From Stratiolaelaps scimitus (lineage: Eukaryota > Arthropoda > Arachnida > Mesostigmata > Laelapidae), in assembly GCA_019614645.1 (NCBI GenBank), contig JABWDB010000008.1, forward strand, positions 7,440,001 through 7,504,000: a stretch of DNA of 64,000 bases, read 5' to 3'. Below, piece after piece: positions 38,401 to 49,196 of the stretch. Under the pieces are notes generated by a model, which was given only the letters and a program-made list of their open reading frames with translations, searched no databases and had not been told where the DNA came from. The position numbers and the translations under genes are program-made. Position 1 is the stretch's first letter. The number at the start of each line of letters is the position of its first letter.

Positions 38401-39062
38401 CCTTGAAAAGCCTAAGATCTGGGCTCGACAAACATTGATCGAAAGCAAAGTGGCATAAGTACAATACGTCGTACGCAGTAACAGTGCTATAGTATTATAG
38501 ATATTAGATTGATTCAAGCAAAGTCGCGAGAATAGTCTTCAGAACGAAGTTAGTTATTCATATTAATGAAATGTTTTTTTATGTACTATTATAATTGGTA
38601 TGATCCCTGAGGATTTACTACACTACTAGCCATCTGGCCGGCAGCTCAGCACATCCTTCATGTGACCTCCATGCGAGAGGTCATGTACTGTCTCTCTGAG
38701 CACGTCTGAATTTTTGTTGTAAGATACATTTGTCGAAATTTTCTTTTTCGCTGTCCTTTCCCAAAGATTGTCCTATTGTGCCGCGTTGTTCTTCTCGAAG
38801 GCAAATGGCAAAATACAAGAAAAATGCCCTCACTAAAGATCCTCATCGAAATAGGAAGCCGTTTCAGAAAAAGCCTATAAATATAACATTAGTTCAATGG
38901 TAGTACTAGCAGCTGCTTCACTGCTTGAGTGTAGATATTCTCAAAACGTCTCATCACGAAACGAAATGGGTCATTAGTAGAGCTGTTCAATAAGTGATCG
39001 CACACATTTTTATCATGTCAACGAATATTGGCACGGACATTATGCTTCACGCAATGTTGAGT
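35435..39062. other. No gene assigned
   Basis: Holds the G16 tract and, on the minus strand at 37618..37662, a 45-nt segment with good splice signals on both sides. The 152-codon minus frame at 36087..36545 spans the complement of the G16 run (a proline tract) and is probably chance. Confidence 0.5.
36488..36503 (+). repeat. G16 homopolymer
   Basis: Sixteen consecutive G. Such a tract may form a G-quadruplex and is a typical sequencing-length-error site, so its exact length should be treated with caution. Confidence 0.9.
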
Positions 39063-39085
39063 TATATATATATATATATATATAT
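39063..39085. repeat. (TA)n microsatellite
   Basis: A 23-bp TA run whose edge supplies the ATG at 39084. Confidence 0.95.
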
Positions 39086-39134
39086 GGCAGGTGCAGGCAT
39101 ATTTGCTATTCCAGGCACGAAAGTGAGGCAAGCA

Positions 39135-39386
39135 ATGTCATTTCAATTGTGCTACGGTTTTTTTCCTCTTTTCTTACTATTAAACATAGCTAAGTCCCTT
39201 TGCCGTACGGATACAGGACCGGCGACAAACGTTCGACGATCGAAATCAAATCCGCGTTTACGATACGGTCAGACGCGTTTCCCGGACTGCCTCCGAGAGG
39301 CGATCGTACCATTAGCAAAGCGCGACCTCGCTTCGGAAGTCGACGAGGATCTAGATAGAAGGAGAAGAAACGTTAGCGGGCTCTAA
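39135..39386 (+). CDS. Candidate small secreted peptide precursor (83 aa)
   Basis: From the ATG at 39135 (context agcaATG) the frame encodes a hydrophobic start (MSFQLCYGFFPLFLLLNIAK) that scores by eye as a signal peptide. A basic, soluble remainder follows, with prohormone-convertase-like KR and RRRR sites shortly before the stop (AKR, then an acidic spacer, then RRRRNVSGL). An earlier in-frame ATG at 39084, at the edge of a (TA)n run, would add 17 residues. The open frame resumes in the same phase from 39546 to 40139 after a 160-nt gap, so this could also be one exon of a larger gene. No family is recognised; the frame may be random. Confidence 0.2.
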   Translation: MSFQLCYGFFPLFLLLNIAKSLCRTDTGPATNVRRSKSNPRLRYGQTRFPDCLREAIVPLAKRDLASEVDEDLDRRRRNVSGL

Positions 39387-39545
39387 GAATTTTCGCCCGT
39401 GACCTTGTGACGAAAACGACGCATTTTACTTGCTAGCCCCTCGTGCTTGCTACGCAGCGTTAGCTTTTTTTCTTTTTTACTGAATGGCGAATAAAAGCAC
39501 GTCTAGAATAGGCCCGGGACGCTTCCGTCATACAAACACTATTGT

Positions 39546-40139
39546 GTGTGCGCGTTTCGCCGCGAACGCTGTCAACGCCAGCCTACACGGACAACCGAGC
39601 ACCAAGTTACGAACGTGAGAGCCCAATCCATCCATCAGTTTACCAGAAGGTGTCTGAGCGTGAACATAAAATGCTCCCTTGTGAATATCCCCATTGACCT
39701 GCTGCACCTTCCATGTGTGCAGCGCCTTATTATCGCTGAGGGCATAACTTCATTGAGGGCGCGTGAAGGCTATGAGCGCGTGAAAGACGACCGAACGCGC
39801 TCAGCCTGCTTGCCAGGCTGCTCCACAACCTGGGCAGTTTTCCATTGCCTGAACAACAAGGCAGTGGATATGGAGAAAACTCGAAGGCCCAATTTTGTGC
39901 GCAAAATTGATGGCGAGCCAGCAGCCGTAAACGATAGACGTGATAGAAATGGCCGTTTTGGGAACGTGATCAAAATTTACACGGCGAAAAGGAAACTGCG
40001 TCTACTGCGTCCGGAGGGGGAAACGTCGCTCCGGTGGCTAAGGGAAATAGACGCACTAGACAAGAATGACTTAACCAACAAAGCATACACGATACCAATG
40101 ACATCAAATAAAGCGAAGTGTGGACAAAATATACTCTAG
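39546..40139 (+). other. 197-codon open frame without an early ATG, function unknown
   Basis: Open in the same phase as the ATG-started frame at 39135..39386. The first in-frame ATG is only about half-way in, so if coding it would be an internal or terminal exon. The second half (KTRRPNFVRKIDGEPAAVN... to stop) has a balanced, basic, protein-like composition, but no domain is recognised. Confidence 0.2.
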
Positions 40140-41125
40140 CTGTATGCAATGAGTAGAACCTTATATAATAACGCAATGATGGTGACTTCTTAGTGTACAC
40201 TGGGATACACGAGTTTACACACGAAGCAGGAGTCATGTCAAATGAGATCAACTCTCTCTCTCTATATAAATACCACTGTTACCGATCAACTGAGAGCAGC
40301 AGTCACCCAGACGTAGATTGTGGAGATGCCTCCCCCCCTGGCCCCCGGGAAAGGGGTAGTCACAGTAGAAGTTTGTGGAACAGCTGGCGACCGGGTTAGC
40401 TCGGCTAGGTGCGATGCCCGAACTTCCTCTCGCTCACCCTGTGTGTCTCTCTCTCGGAGAAACGTATCCGTCCCTTGGGAGGAAACGAACTGCCAGCCCA
40501 TCAGAACGACAGCGCCTTTTCGTGCCTAGATCGACTCCAGGGCCCGGTAGACACCTTCCCTGGCCGAACCTTCTCGGCAATATAATATTGAGCCGATTCC
40601 ACTACCAGCTACCAGTGGCAAGTTGTAATTGGGATGCACTTCGTGCTGAGGTCAGCGACGTGCTACGCGCGTTGCCGCCCTGGCAAACAGTATGTGCTTT
40701 ATTCATAGCGTTCTGTTCGATGAGGACTGTTGTGGCGCAACAGCTGGAAAGGCTCGTTCTTCAAGACGTTTCTAAGGAGCTGTATATTATCTGAAATCGT
40801 ACACTGTCTATTTATTGCCACATTAAGAATTTCGAAGGGCAATTGCTCATAGGGCTGTTTATGAAGGCTGCGCTGCTGGTAGTATGTAACGTATTACCCT
40901 GCGAAAACATGTTGCCGTGCCCAGATGAATGTTTGTTAACATATAAGCATAGGCTGTCGGGTTCAAATCTCACAGGGCACATGGGAATCTATGTGGGTTT
41001 ATTATAATATATAACAGTTGCAGATCTACCAAGATACTTACGATCAATAAATCACAGTGTGCGTAGATGCCTTGTGCACTTGAACGAACAAGTGGTGAAC
41101 TACATGAATTGCATGCCGCAGATCA

Positions 41126-41290
41126 GTGTCCTTTCGACCAAGCACAACCGTACAAATCTCCGGACCCATTCGAGCGTATTTATTTACTTACCAGTGCATG
41201 GGGAGCTCTGAACACCTGTTCATTGAATGTTTTCCATTGCTCTGCCACCTCGAACTGTGGAAAATGTTCCAACGGCAAACAATCACCAAT
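41126..41290 (+). mobile_element. Possible LINE zinc-knuckle tail fragment
   Basis: The translation contains CMGSSEHLFIEC followed by ten residues and a W (E at 41210, W at 41258). The pattern C-x(n)-(S/T)xEHLFxECP...LW is typical of the zinc-binding segment after LINE reverse transcriptases (zf-RVT type). An upstream DQCPF that could supply the first Cys pair lies in another frame, implying decay. Only this short block matches and no RT core was found nearby. Confidence 0.25.
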
Positions 41291-42625
41291 CATGTAACCC
41301 CCCATTGTCACCATATATCTAAGATAGGTACTACCCGAAGCTATATCTCTCTCTCTCGCTCCATACGCGTATGGATATATACATGTATGTGTGTGGACGT
41401 ATACATTCAATCAACAGAAGGCCATACGAACATCGTCGTTCTTTGTCCGTCCAATCACTTTCAGCCTGCTACTGGTACTGTTGCCATTGCAGTGGGCGAG
41501 CTCCCACAACAACAGCAACTCCAGCACAGGCCTGCCTCCCGTCGACCTCCACATACAGTACAATACGTATGTACTTACATTCGTACACGGTATCCGCACG
41601 ACGGATGCTAATCGTCAGCATCGACAAGTACTATCACGACAAGGTGATGGCGAGTCAGTTGGCTCTGCGGTGTAGACACCGCCTTCCACCGCCACCACCA
41701 GAGTTCATCTTTATTCCGTTCGTCGTTGTTGGCGAATTAACTCGCGAGAGATGAAATGTGGATCGAGAGGCTCCTCCTTGAGCGACCACCGACTTCTCGA
41801 ACTTAGATTACTTTTCGTCTTCCTTGATCTGGCTAACATCAACAGAGCAAGTGCTACGGAGAGAGAGAGAAAAAAGTACCTGTTACACTTTGGCAGAGAC
41901 CGGGACGGATCCTGCAGCAGCAGCAGTTGAGCGAGCGGTAGATCGACCTGCCGACCAACGACCTTTTTTTGATGCAAAAATACGTTCGGCAGGCTCACAC
42001 ACAGCGAGAAGAAAAGCCTAGCTTGGCCTTTTGTTTCACGTCCACCGAGTGAGTGATTCTGCTGCTCGCACGTGCAGAAACATCGGTACATAGATCGATG
42101 CCTACTGTGACCGACCGAGCCAGCCGGCATCGGAGGCGGCAGCCAGGCAACGCCCGTCGTTCGCGTCACCTTTCTGCACAGCGATCGCGGTTAAGTTGAC
42201 TTACACAGAATGTTCGCGTCCTCGAGCCTATCTATCTGTCTCTATGGCTCTGTCTAGCTAGCCGGCTCTTGTCGAAAGAGGGAGATAGCGCCGAATCAAC
42301 CCAGCGGTGGACGCAGTCAACCGGGAGAGTCAGCCATCCTCGTCATCGACATCAATATCTGCCTTCGAGCGGTCGTAGTGCCGGCACCAGCGAATTGAGA
42401 GAAAAATAAATTGAGAGAAAGAGAGAGAGAAAGAAAGAGAATTGCAGGCAAGCACGACGACGCACACTATTATACAAGCAGGTGTCTAGAACATCGGCAC
42501 AGTCTCTTACGCTGGCACAGCCAATGCGGGTGATACCAAAACGGTGTCCGCACAGGTTCGGATAGGTTTCGAATAGAATGGTAAAATGGCCTCTTTATCA
42601 GTGGTCTTTGGCGGGGACGCATAAT

Positions 42626-42831
42626 TCATTCTGATGGACGGCGGTGGCTGTTGTTGTTGCTGCTGCTGTTGCTGTTACTACTACTGCTGCTTGTACCATT
42701 GGAGCTGCCGACATCGCTATGCGACCGTGCGACGCGGCCATTGTCCAGCGCGCGCCACTCGGTATAGTCATTGTCGAAGTGACACATGAGTCGCGGATAT
42801 ATCGAATCGACAACAGTCTCACGATACTTGC
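42626..42831 (-). CDS. Candidate terminal coding exon of an unidentified minus-strand gene
   Basis: A good acceptor (tcttcttctacag|GC) opens a 206-nt exon. It begins with two bases of a split codon, encodes 67 residues and ends in TGA at 42628..42626. The peptide starts KYRETVVDSIYPRLMC, continues HFDNDYTEWRALDNGRVARS, and ends in a Ser/Asn-rich tail, then HRRPSE. The amino-acid mix in the first half (balanced charged, aromatic and hydrophobic residues, no runs) and the codon choice look like real protein; the Ser/Asn tail is written in AGC/AAC repeats. I do not recognise the family. No upstream partner exon was found between here and the LRR gene, so its 5' part may lie further upstream on the minus strand, possibly with the LRR gene inside one of its introns. 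It could still be a chance open frame. Confidence 0.4.
42651..42692. repeat. Imperfect CTG/TTG trinucleotide tract
   Basis: A mix of ttg, ctg and act triplets on the + strand. Read on the minus strand it is the AGC/AAC tract that encodes the Ser/Asn-rich tail of the candidate exon at 42626..42831. Confidence 0.85.
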
Positions 42832-45800
42832 CTGTAGAAGAAGATCTTAGCAGCATCAGAAACAATATAGGGCGGCATAAGATCGTTCGATCGGTCGGTC
42901 AACGTCGGCAATTGAAGGAAAAAGAAGATATCGATAAAATCAGCGGTCGGATGAGCTAGAAGCGAGACGGGAATGGACTAGAGTGCCGGCCGAGAACGGC
43001 CAACGGAAGGCGGGAAGCCATGGGAAACGCTAAAGAGGGAAACGAAACTATCATAGAAGACCAGAAGGAACACCCGAACATGCCACTGGATGCTAGCAAG
43101 GCATCAAGCGCATCATGTCAACAACAGCCGACAATAGAGGAAGAGGCGGCGGCGGCGGCGGCGGAGGTAGCAAGAACAACAATAACAACAGCAACAACGA
43201 GCACGTCATCAACAAGCATACATTGCAGAATAACAAGACCCTGCCTATAGCTCTGTGACGCTGGGACGGCGGCATGGAGAGGACGACCCTGCTGGTGCAG
43301 CAACGCCGAGAGAATCTCTATACGGCACTATTCAGGGACAGGAACCTCTGTATCTGGATAGGGCTGCATAGGGTCCGCGTGAGTGAATGTACTCCTGTGG
43401 CCTCCTACCCTATGGCGAATAGATCATTTCAGGCGCACGGCAGCGACAGCAGTACCAATACAACAACATCACCACCTCCGCCTAGTCAAGATGAGCGCCT
43501 ACCAACGACGCTGTGTCGTTCTTCTGTATGTATATTCCTCCCCTGCACTCCCTCGTTCGTTTTGTCGATCTTAATGTGCTGGCGATGCACCACATGTCCT
43601 GTGGCGCTGTCCGCAACTGACTCAACTGGCGCCGTCAAGCAGATCCTTCTCAGAAAATGTGCTCTGCGCTAGTTTGCTGTGGCTGCTGGTAGCAGTAACG
43701 GCCGCCGGCTGCGGCGGCGGTTGTTGTTGTGTTGTTGTTGTTGTTGCTCACTGCTGATGTCTTCGGGACAGACAGGCCCAGCAGAAAAAGAAAATGAAGG
43801 AGATCCTGCAGGGCGAGTAGTGCCGTGTACAGAAGAGAGCTGCGGCTCAGCTTCACCAGACCGGACGGCCACGCCCTGACCTAACCTAGGTGAAAGGAAC
43901 GGCACGAATGCGAGAAGCAGCCGGTAGGACGAGAAATAGCGAAAGACAGATAGGGAAAAGCGGCTAGTCGGAAGAGGAGCTTGACATGACATTGCGGCCG
44001 CGGCTGCAGCCACGACACAGGACCCCCGCTGTTCTCGACGATGTTCGGCCGGTCGTTCCCTTGCTAATGATCTCCAACAGAAGGGAAGGGCGAAAAAGAG
44101 ATCATCCTGCTTTGCTCGTATGTATGGTGTATATGCACTCGTTGTATGTGCGCACTAGCAATTGTCCCTAGTGAGGATAGATCGATCGAGATTTCGACGG
44201 GGATCTCTTAGTGCCAAATGCGCCAGTCTCACCAGAGAGGTCCGATTCGTTCGCTCTAACGAAACAATATTTGTAGCCCTGTACTATATGTTATATATTT
44301 CTCCAAAACAACATCCGCTAGCCCTGCCAGCCATATGCATTTACATGGCTAATTCTTCGGCGTTCTCTAAGGCTCCTTCGCACAATCACAGTCATCACAT
44401 GCGTGTTCACATAAAGTACACCACTTGAGTACGCCAGCTAGAAGGTGCATCCGTCGTTCCATGGATACCATCATTCACATATCGTACCCGAACGTCAGCT
44501 TTCAGACACTGAGCTCCGAAGAGGACTCTATCTAAACTAGTTGCCAGCCAGCACTAGCAACACCTATCCCAGAACGAAAACATAGCTGAGAGTCGTCAGC
44601 TTTAGTCTACCCAACTTAAACCCTCTCATCACCACAGGCAAAACACAGCAGGTAGTTCTAGCAAAATAGATAGTTCCGTCAACCTCTCGTGCTGTTGTCA
44701 GCGCTAGACAGCCACGAGTTGTCGCGTACCCCATTTATTCGTCATGTGTATTCGCTCTCCATTACACTTCGTAGTCCTTTCCTTTCCTTTTCTTCACCTT
44801 CGTTCTCGGCGTTTTCGCAGCGCGTTTTCAGCGCACACATAAAGCAACATTATATTAATTACAAGCTGTGTATTCATCTTAGTCTGTTACATACTTATAT
44901 ACCATTGGGTTGATGTTCATTCGTCGTCTGTCGCTCGTCATCAATGTCATTATACCCCTCCCCGCCCAGCTAGTCCCAGTGAACCCCTCGTAGTCATCAT
45001 CATGCTCCTCCTCCTCATCACCAGTAGATGATAAATTCGTATTCATGTCGTTACGACGACCACTTGTCATACCCTCCTCCCTCGAGCGTGAGCATGCCCT
45101 TCATCCTCGTTTCACTCGCCACGTCTCACTTTGCTTCCTGCTCCTTGCCCCATTTGCCATAACAATCCCACAGGGCATCCGGTACCGTTTCGTGTCTATA
45201 CCCGCCTTCGTCGTTCGTCGTAGCCGCTTAGGTTTCTCTTAGCTAATTTATGCTGTTGTTGTTCGTTGCTGTTGCCGTTGTTGTTGTTGTCGCCGTCGCC
45301 GCAGAATCCGTTCAGGTTCATCGGCATCCACATAGCAATCCGTAGTGCGCTTTTACAATTAGTGCCCCGTGTTGGCCCCGGGCGCTCTTCACGGCACGGG
45401 AGGAGGGTCGACCAAACGATCTGCCTGTCTCACGTAGACGTCCAACTGTCTGCCTTTTCTAGTCGGAGCATTCATTCGTGCTATCATGTTACTCTACGTT
45501 TCCTGCTCCGTTAACCTCGATTGCCCTGCTTCATCGTGATCATGCTATTCTTGCCTTCCATCATCGTCCGCTTTGTTGCCCTCTCAAAATCACAGAGATC
45601 ATCACCGGTTCATCTCGTCGCCTCCCGACTGACCGACACACACATTCATCAACGGCGAACTAGCCGATCTTATCGTTGCTGTTCTATTATAGTTTCAGCA
45701 GTAGATTAACAATGATTCTGCTAATACTCTCTCCCGTTTTGTCGTTGACAGACGGAGAAATCTGCCAGTGGAAATAATTTTGATTGTGGTCTCGTTTGTA

Positions 45801-46944
45801 GTCCGACTATTTATAATAGTGTCATCGTTCTGGACTTCTCGACGTGGACTTCTCAATTTGGCGATCTTGAGAAACTCCTAGGTTTGGCGAGATTAGTTAG
45901 GTAGACATTTTTGACCATTGGTCGTCATCAACAAACTTGAGACATTAGTGTACGTGTAATAATTAGCGTCGACGACGTTGCTTTCCACATAATAAATAAC
46001 AATTATATTCATCGTCAATCAGTTATTACATTATAAACACGGTCTATACATATAGTTCTGTCTATCCTCTCTCTCGCTCTATATATATATATATATATCG
46101 TTGTTTATTAGTTGGCTCGTTTAGCTAGTTTGTTTGTGCATCTTGACCCGTTCTGTTTGCTTATGTTTTTATATCGTCACATCGACATTCTCTCGTATTC
46201 TCCTTGTTCGTAGTTGCTATGGGCGGCCTTATTCTGTCGATTTGTTTTGTAATTTCAATTCTGTCTCTTAGACCAATTTACCCTCGGTTCTTCAGAGAAC
46301 CACCCCTTCGGGAGCTCCCTGTGCTGGCTGCTTTGACACAACACAACACCACTAACTCAGTCTGTATACAGAGGATATTTTGTGCACAATGGCATTCTAC
46401 GATCTACCCATAGGGTAGGTTTCGAAACAAATCCACAATCGGCCAGCCGTAACTTCGCCAACCAGTAGTTTGCTATTCTGCTTCGTCTTTCCTGAGCTGC
46501 TTCTGTGTGTGTGCGTGTGTGTTTGTCTGTCTGTATAGCCGTATTATAGATGCCGCCGTTATTTCTCCTATGGCTGTTTTCTGCCCGTGTTTCTAGCTTT
46601 CGTCTGCAGAGAGAGGTTGTCACTACTCGCTTTTGTCTCTATTTATATGTATATATATATATTTCTATTACTACAATAATATATTTACATTCATCTGTAC
46701 ATTTGGATTACTACTAAATAACAGGAGGGTTGCAGTTGTAATGTGTCGGCGGAGGCATATGCCATGCTATGCTGTACGCGGCTGCACACATACAGCGAAT
46801 ATGGCCCAATCCGGGCCTTTTTCCAACAACACCTCGTCTTTTGTTTGACTTAATTAAGTGTGCTTTCGTTGTTCGCCGCGGTCATGCAGCAAACCATTAG
46901 CACCCCTGTCGCGTATGACCCGTGTCCACGCTAGCTACCGCGGC
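42832..46944. other. 3' flank of the LRR gene, low-complexity DNA
   Basis: Contains the LRR gene's presumed 3' UTR (candidate AATAAA on the minus strand at 46104..46109), CGG/GTT triplet tracts and an AT run at 46081..46098. A short + frame at 43115..43258 encodes a G8 tract followed by an Asn-rich segment. No further exon of the minus-strand gene ending at 42626 was recognised here. Confidence 0.5.
43712..43747. repeat. CGG/GTT trinucleotide tract
   Basis: The run cggcggcgg is followed by several gtt triplets with one interruption. No coding role was established. Confidence 0.85.
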
Positions 46945-49196
46945 TTAGACGTAGATCAGACTGTGGTACGTGGGCGGATCTTGCTGCTGAGGCTGATGAC
47001 CTTGTTGCAATTGTTGTTGTTGCTGCTGTTGAAGCGGCTGTTGCTGCTGTTGTTGCTGCTGCTGCTGTTGCAGTTGGTGGTGACGAAGTAGCTGCTGAGA
47101 TTGTTGGGAGAGGGACTGGTCGGAGGACCTGCCAATCGTCTCGTACCCGGGATCGGAAGGGGCTCGCGATGACGCGGTGTGACATGATAGGGTCTGGTAC
47201 GCACGGTTGCTGGTATCCACTGGTAGAGCACCGTTCAGGCTCATCAGATAGCTCTGCAGAGCGTTCGGATTCAGGGTGGCGTAGCAGGGCTCGAGCGGGA
47301 GACCGTTGCCAGCGCCCACCGGCAACGTCTGTGCGATTTGGTGGCGCCCCTGTAACGTCGTATACGGATGGGGCTGGATGATGTACGGGTATTTGTGGTT
47401 ATCATACGAGGCGTACTTGGCCGGCGAGGTGTCGAGGTCCCTGATAATCGTGCCGGTCCTAGCGTCGCTGATTCGGCGTCGCCACGTCAGGAACAGCACG
47501 ACGGAGACCAGACAGAAGACGGCCACAGACGTGAGAGCGACAGCCAGGATACCCCGACCAGATTCGCCCTCACAGTTGAGCTGGACATCGCTGAGACTTT
47601 TAAGAAAGTCCATATGCAGATGCGAGGGCCCGTGACATCGGACGGCGGAACTGTTGTGGTGTTCGTGTGGCCTTTGTGCCATATGGCGCCAAAGCCAGGT
47701 CAAGGAGCAATTGCACACTAGAGGGTTCTTCGTCACATCGAACGAGTCGAGTTGGTCGACGGGCAGCAGCTCGGGATGGATGTACTTCAGCCCGTTACCC
47801 CGCAGGCTGACCTTGCGTAGCTGTCGGAGGTGATTGAGCAGCGTCGACGGCAAGTGCTCCAGCTGCATGTTGAATTCCATCCAGAGCTCCTCGAGCTCGG
47901 GCGTGTGACGGAAGACATCTTCTTCGATGCGTTCGAGGTTCTCTGAGCGAGTGAGATGTAAACGTTTCAGCTTTCGTAGCTGCTTGAGATCGTTGGTCGA
48001 AATCTTCGGCATGAGGTTACCGCCAACATTTAGCTCCTCAAGCTCGGTGAGCCTCGAGATGGCGCGTGGGAAGACGAGTAGATTGTTATTCTGCATGTTC
48101 AGCCTTTTGAGGTTGGCGACGCCGACGAACGCGTCGGCGTGTACTTGCGACAGCGCGCACTGGTCAAGCGACAGCTCCTCGAGCTGGCCGAGCTGATAGA
48201 ATGCGCTTTCGTCAACCATCGACAGGGCGTTCGAACCGAGATCGAGCGTCCGTAGCGTCGAGAGGTAGATGAACGAATCACTGGGAATGTGGCGCAGCGC
48301 GTTCGAGCGCAAAATTAACCGGTCGAGATTCGTGAGTCCATGAAACGCGCCCGAGCTGATCGTGGATATTTTATTGTGTGATAGATCGAGAACTTTGAGT
48401 TTGTGGAGAGGCGTGAACACATTCGATGGCAGCTCGGCCACGCTGTTTTTCTTCAGGATTAGGTGGGTGAGACTCTGCAATAGATGGTTGGTACGAATTT
48501 CGGTAAGGACCTTGATAACATGTATGGCCAACCTAGGACGTCTTGACACCTGTGCACAAGCAAGGCCACCTTTATTATTAGAAAGGCCAACTGCTCGTGC
48601 TTTGCCTTGCTAATAGGCGAAGGCGATAGAGGAATCAACACGTTCGGATCTGCCGTAACAGAAGACTCTCTCTCTCTCAAGACAATTAAAAAAGCTAATT
48701 AGAATTATAAATAATAGGGTACAAACAGAAAGGATCCACAATGTCTGCCAAATAATAAGAGCTTTTGACAGACAAACATTAACATCATGGCATTATTCTC
48801 TGTCATACATACCTCAAGACCCTCAAAGGCATCCTTCTCCACCACGGTGATGAGGTTATAGCTAATATCCAACCGGCGCAACTCCTTGAGATCGAGGCCC
48901 CTTGAGCCAAGCTTGGCGATTTTATTGAAGCTCACATCAAGAGCCTCCACGTGAGCGTATACTCCAAAGGCGGAATCGATGCTAACGATATTATTTCGGG
49001 GCAGCGAAATCTCCTTAATCATTGGGTTGAGCGTCAGGGGCACTACTTCGAAACCGGCGTCCGCACAACTCACGATATAGTCCGCATCGTTGCAATGGCA
49101 ACGTGCCGGACAGAACGTTGACCAGCGGGTACTCTGTGATAGAGGGACGGACAGAGCCAGGAGTAAAGAAGCCAAAAGCAGCTGCAAAGACAACAT
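46945..49196 (-). CDS. LRR type I transmembrane protein, two coding exons (48813..49196 joined to 46945..48474)
   Basis: The spliced product is about 637 aa. Residues 1-22 are a leucine-rich signal peptide. An N-terminal LRR cap follows with Cys29, 33, 35 and 44. About 13 LRRs of 23-25 residues (pattern LxxLxLxxNxL) run from about 58 to 378. A C-terminal LRR cap has Cys382, 384, 408 and 429. One membrane helix lies at about 437-459, followed by an RRR stop-transfer signal. The tail of about 178 residues contains repeated YxTL-type motifs, Q11 and Q7 tracts, and ends in IYV. Likely N-glycosylation sites are N383 and N402. The junction is directly readable: GAG|gtatgt, then ctattgcag|AGT, phase 0, which restores a perfect LRR (GLE|SLTHLIL). 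There is no Ig, FN3 or TIR domain, so it is not Kekkon- or Toll-like; capricious/tartan-like or other neuronal LRR receptors are possible relatives. The ATG at 49196 is the first in frame. The first AATAAA downstream on this strand is at 46104..46109, giving a 3' UTR near 840 nt. The LRR architecture is certain; orthology is not. Confidence 0.93.
48475..48812 (-). other. Intron of the LRR gene (338 bp, phase 0)
   Basis: The intron starts with gtatgt and ends with a pyrimidine-containing ctattgcag. It falls exactly between two LRR units and interrupts neither. The reading frame runs past both splice sites in each exon, but the read-through peptides (VCMTENN on one side, a basic stretch before SLTHL on the other) break the LRR pattern, which supports splicing here. 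Confidence 0.9.

Noticed and set aside
40917..40980. tRNA-like sequence with GTGCCC/GGGCAC ends and a GGGTTCAAATC B-box-like core
   Set aside because: Only 64 nt long, the T stem has mismatches, and no D arm or anticodon arm can be folded; at best a pseudogene.
44879..45070. Minus frame with an acidic DEEEEHDDDYEG stretch that looks protein-like
   Set aside because: It derives from CTC/CAT low complexity, has no acceptor before it, and the frame is closed just upstream.
46931..48613. Open frames on the + strand and in other frames across the LRR gene, up to 117 codons
   Set aside because: They are antisense or out-of-frame shadows of the LRR coding sequence and of its CAG repeats.
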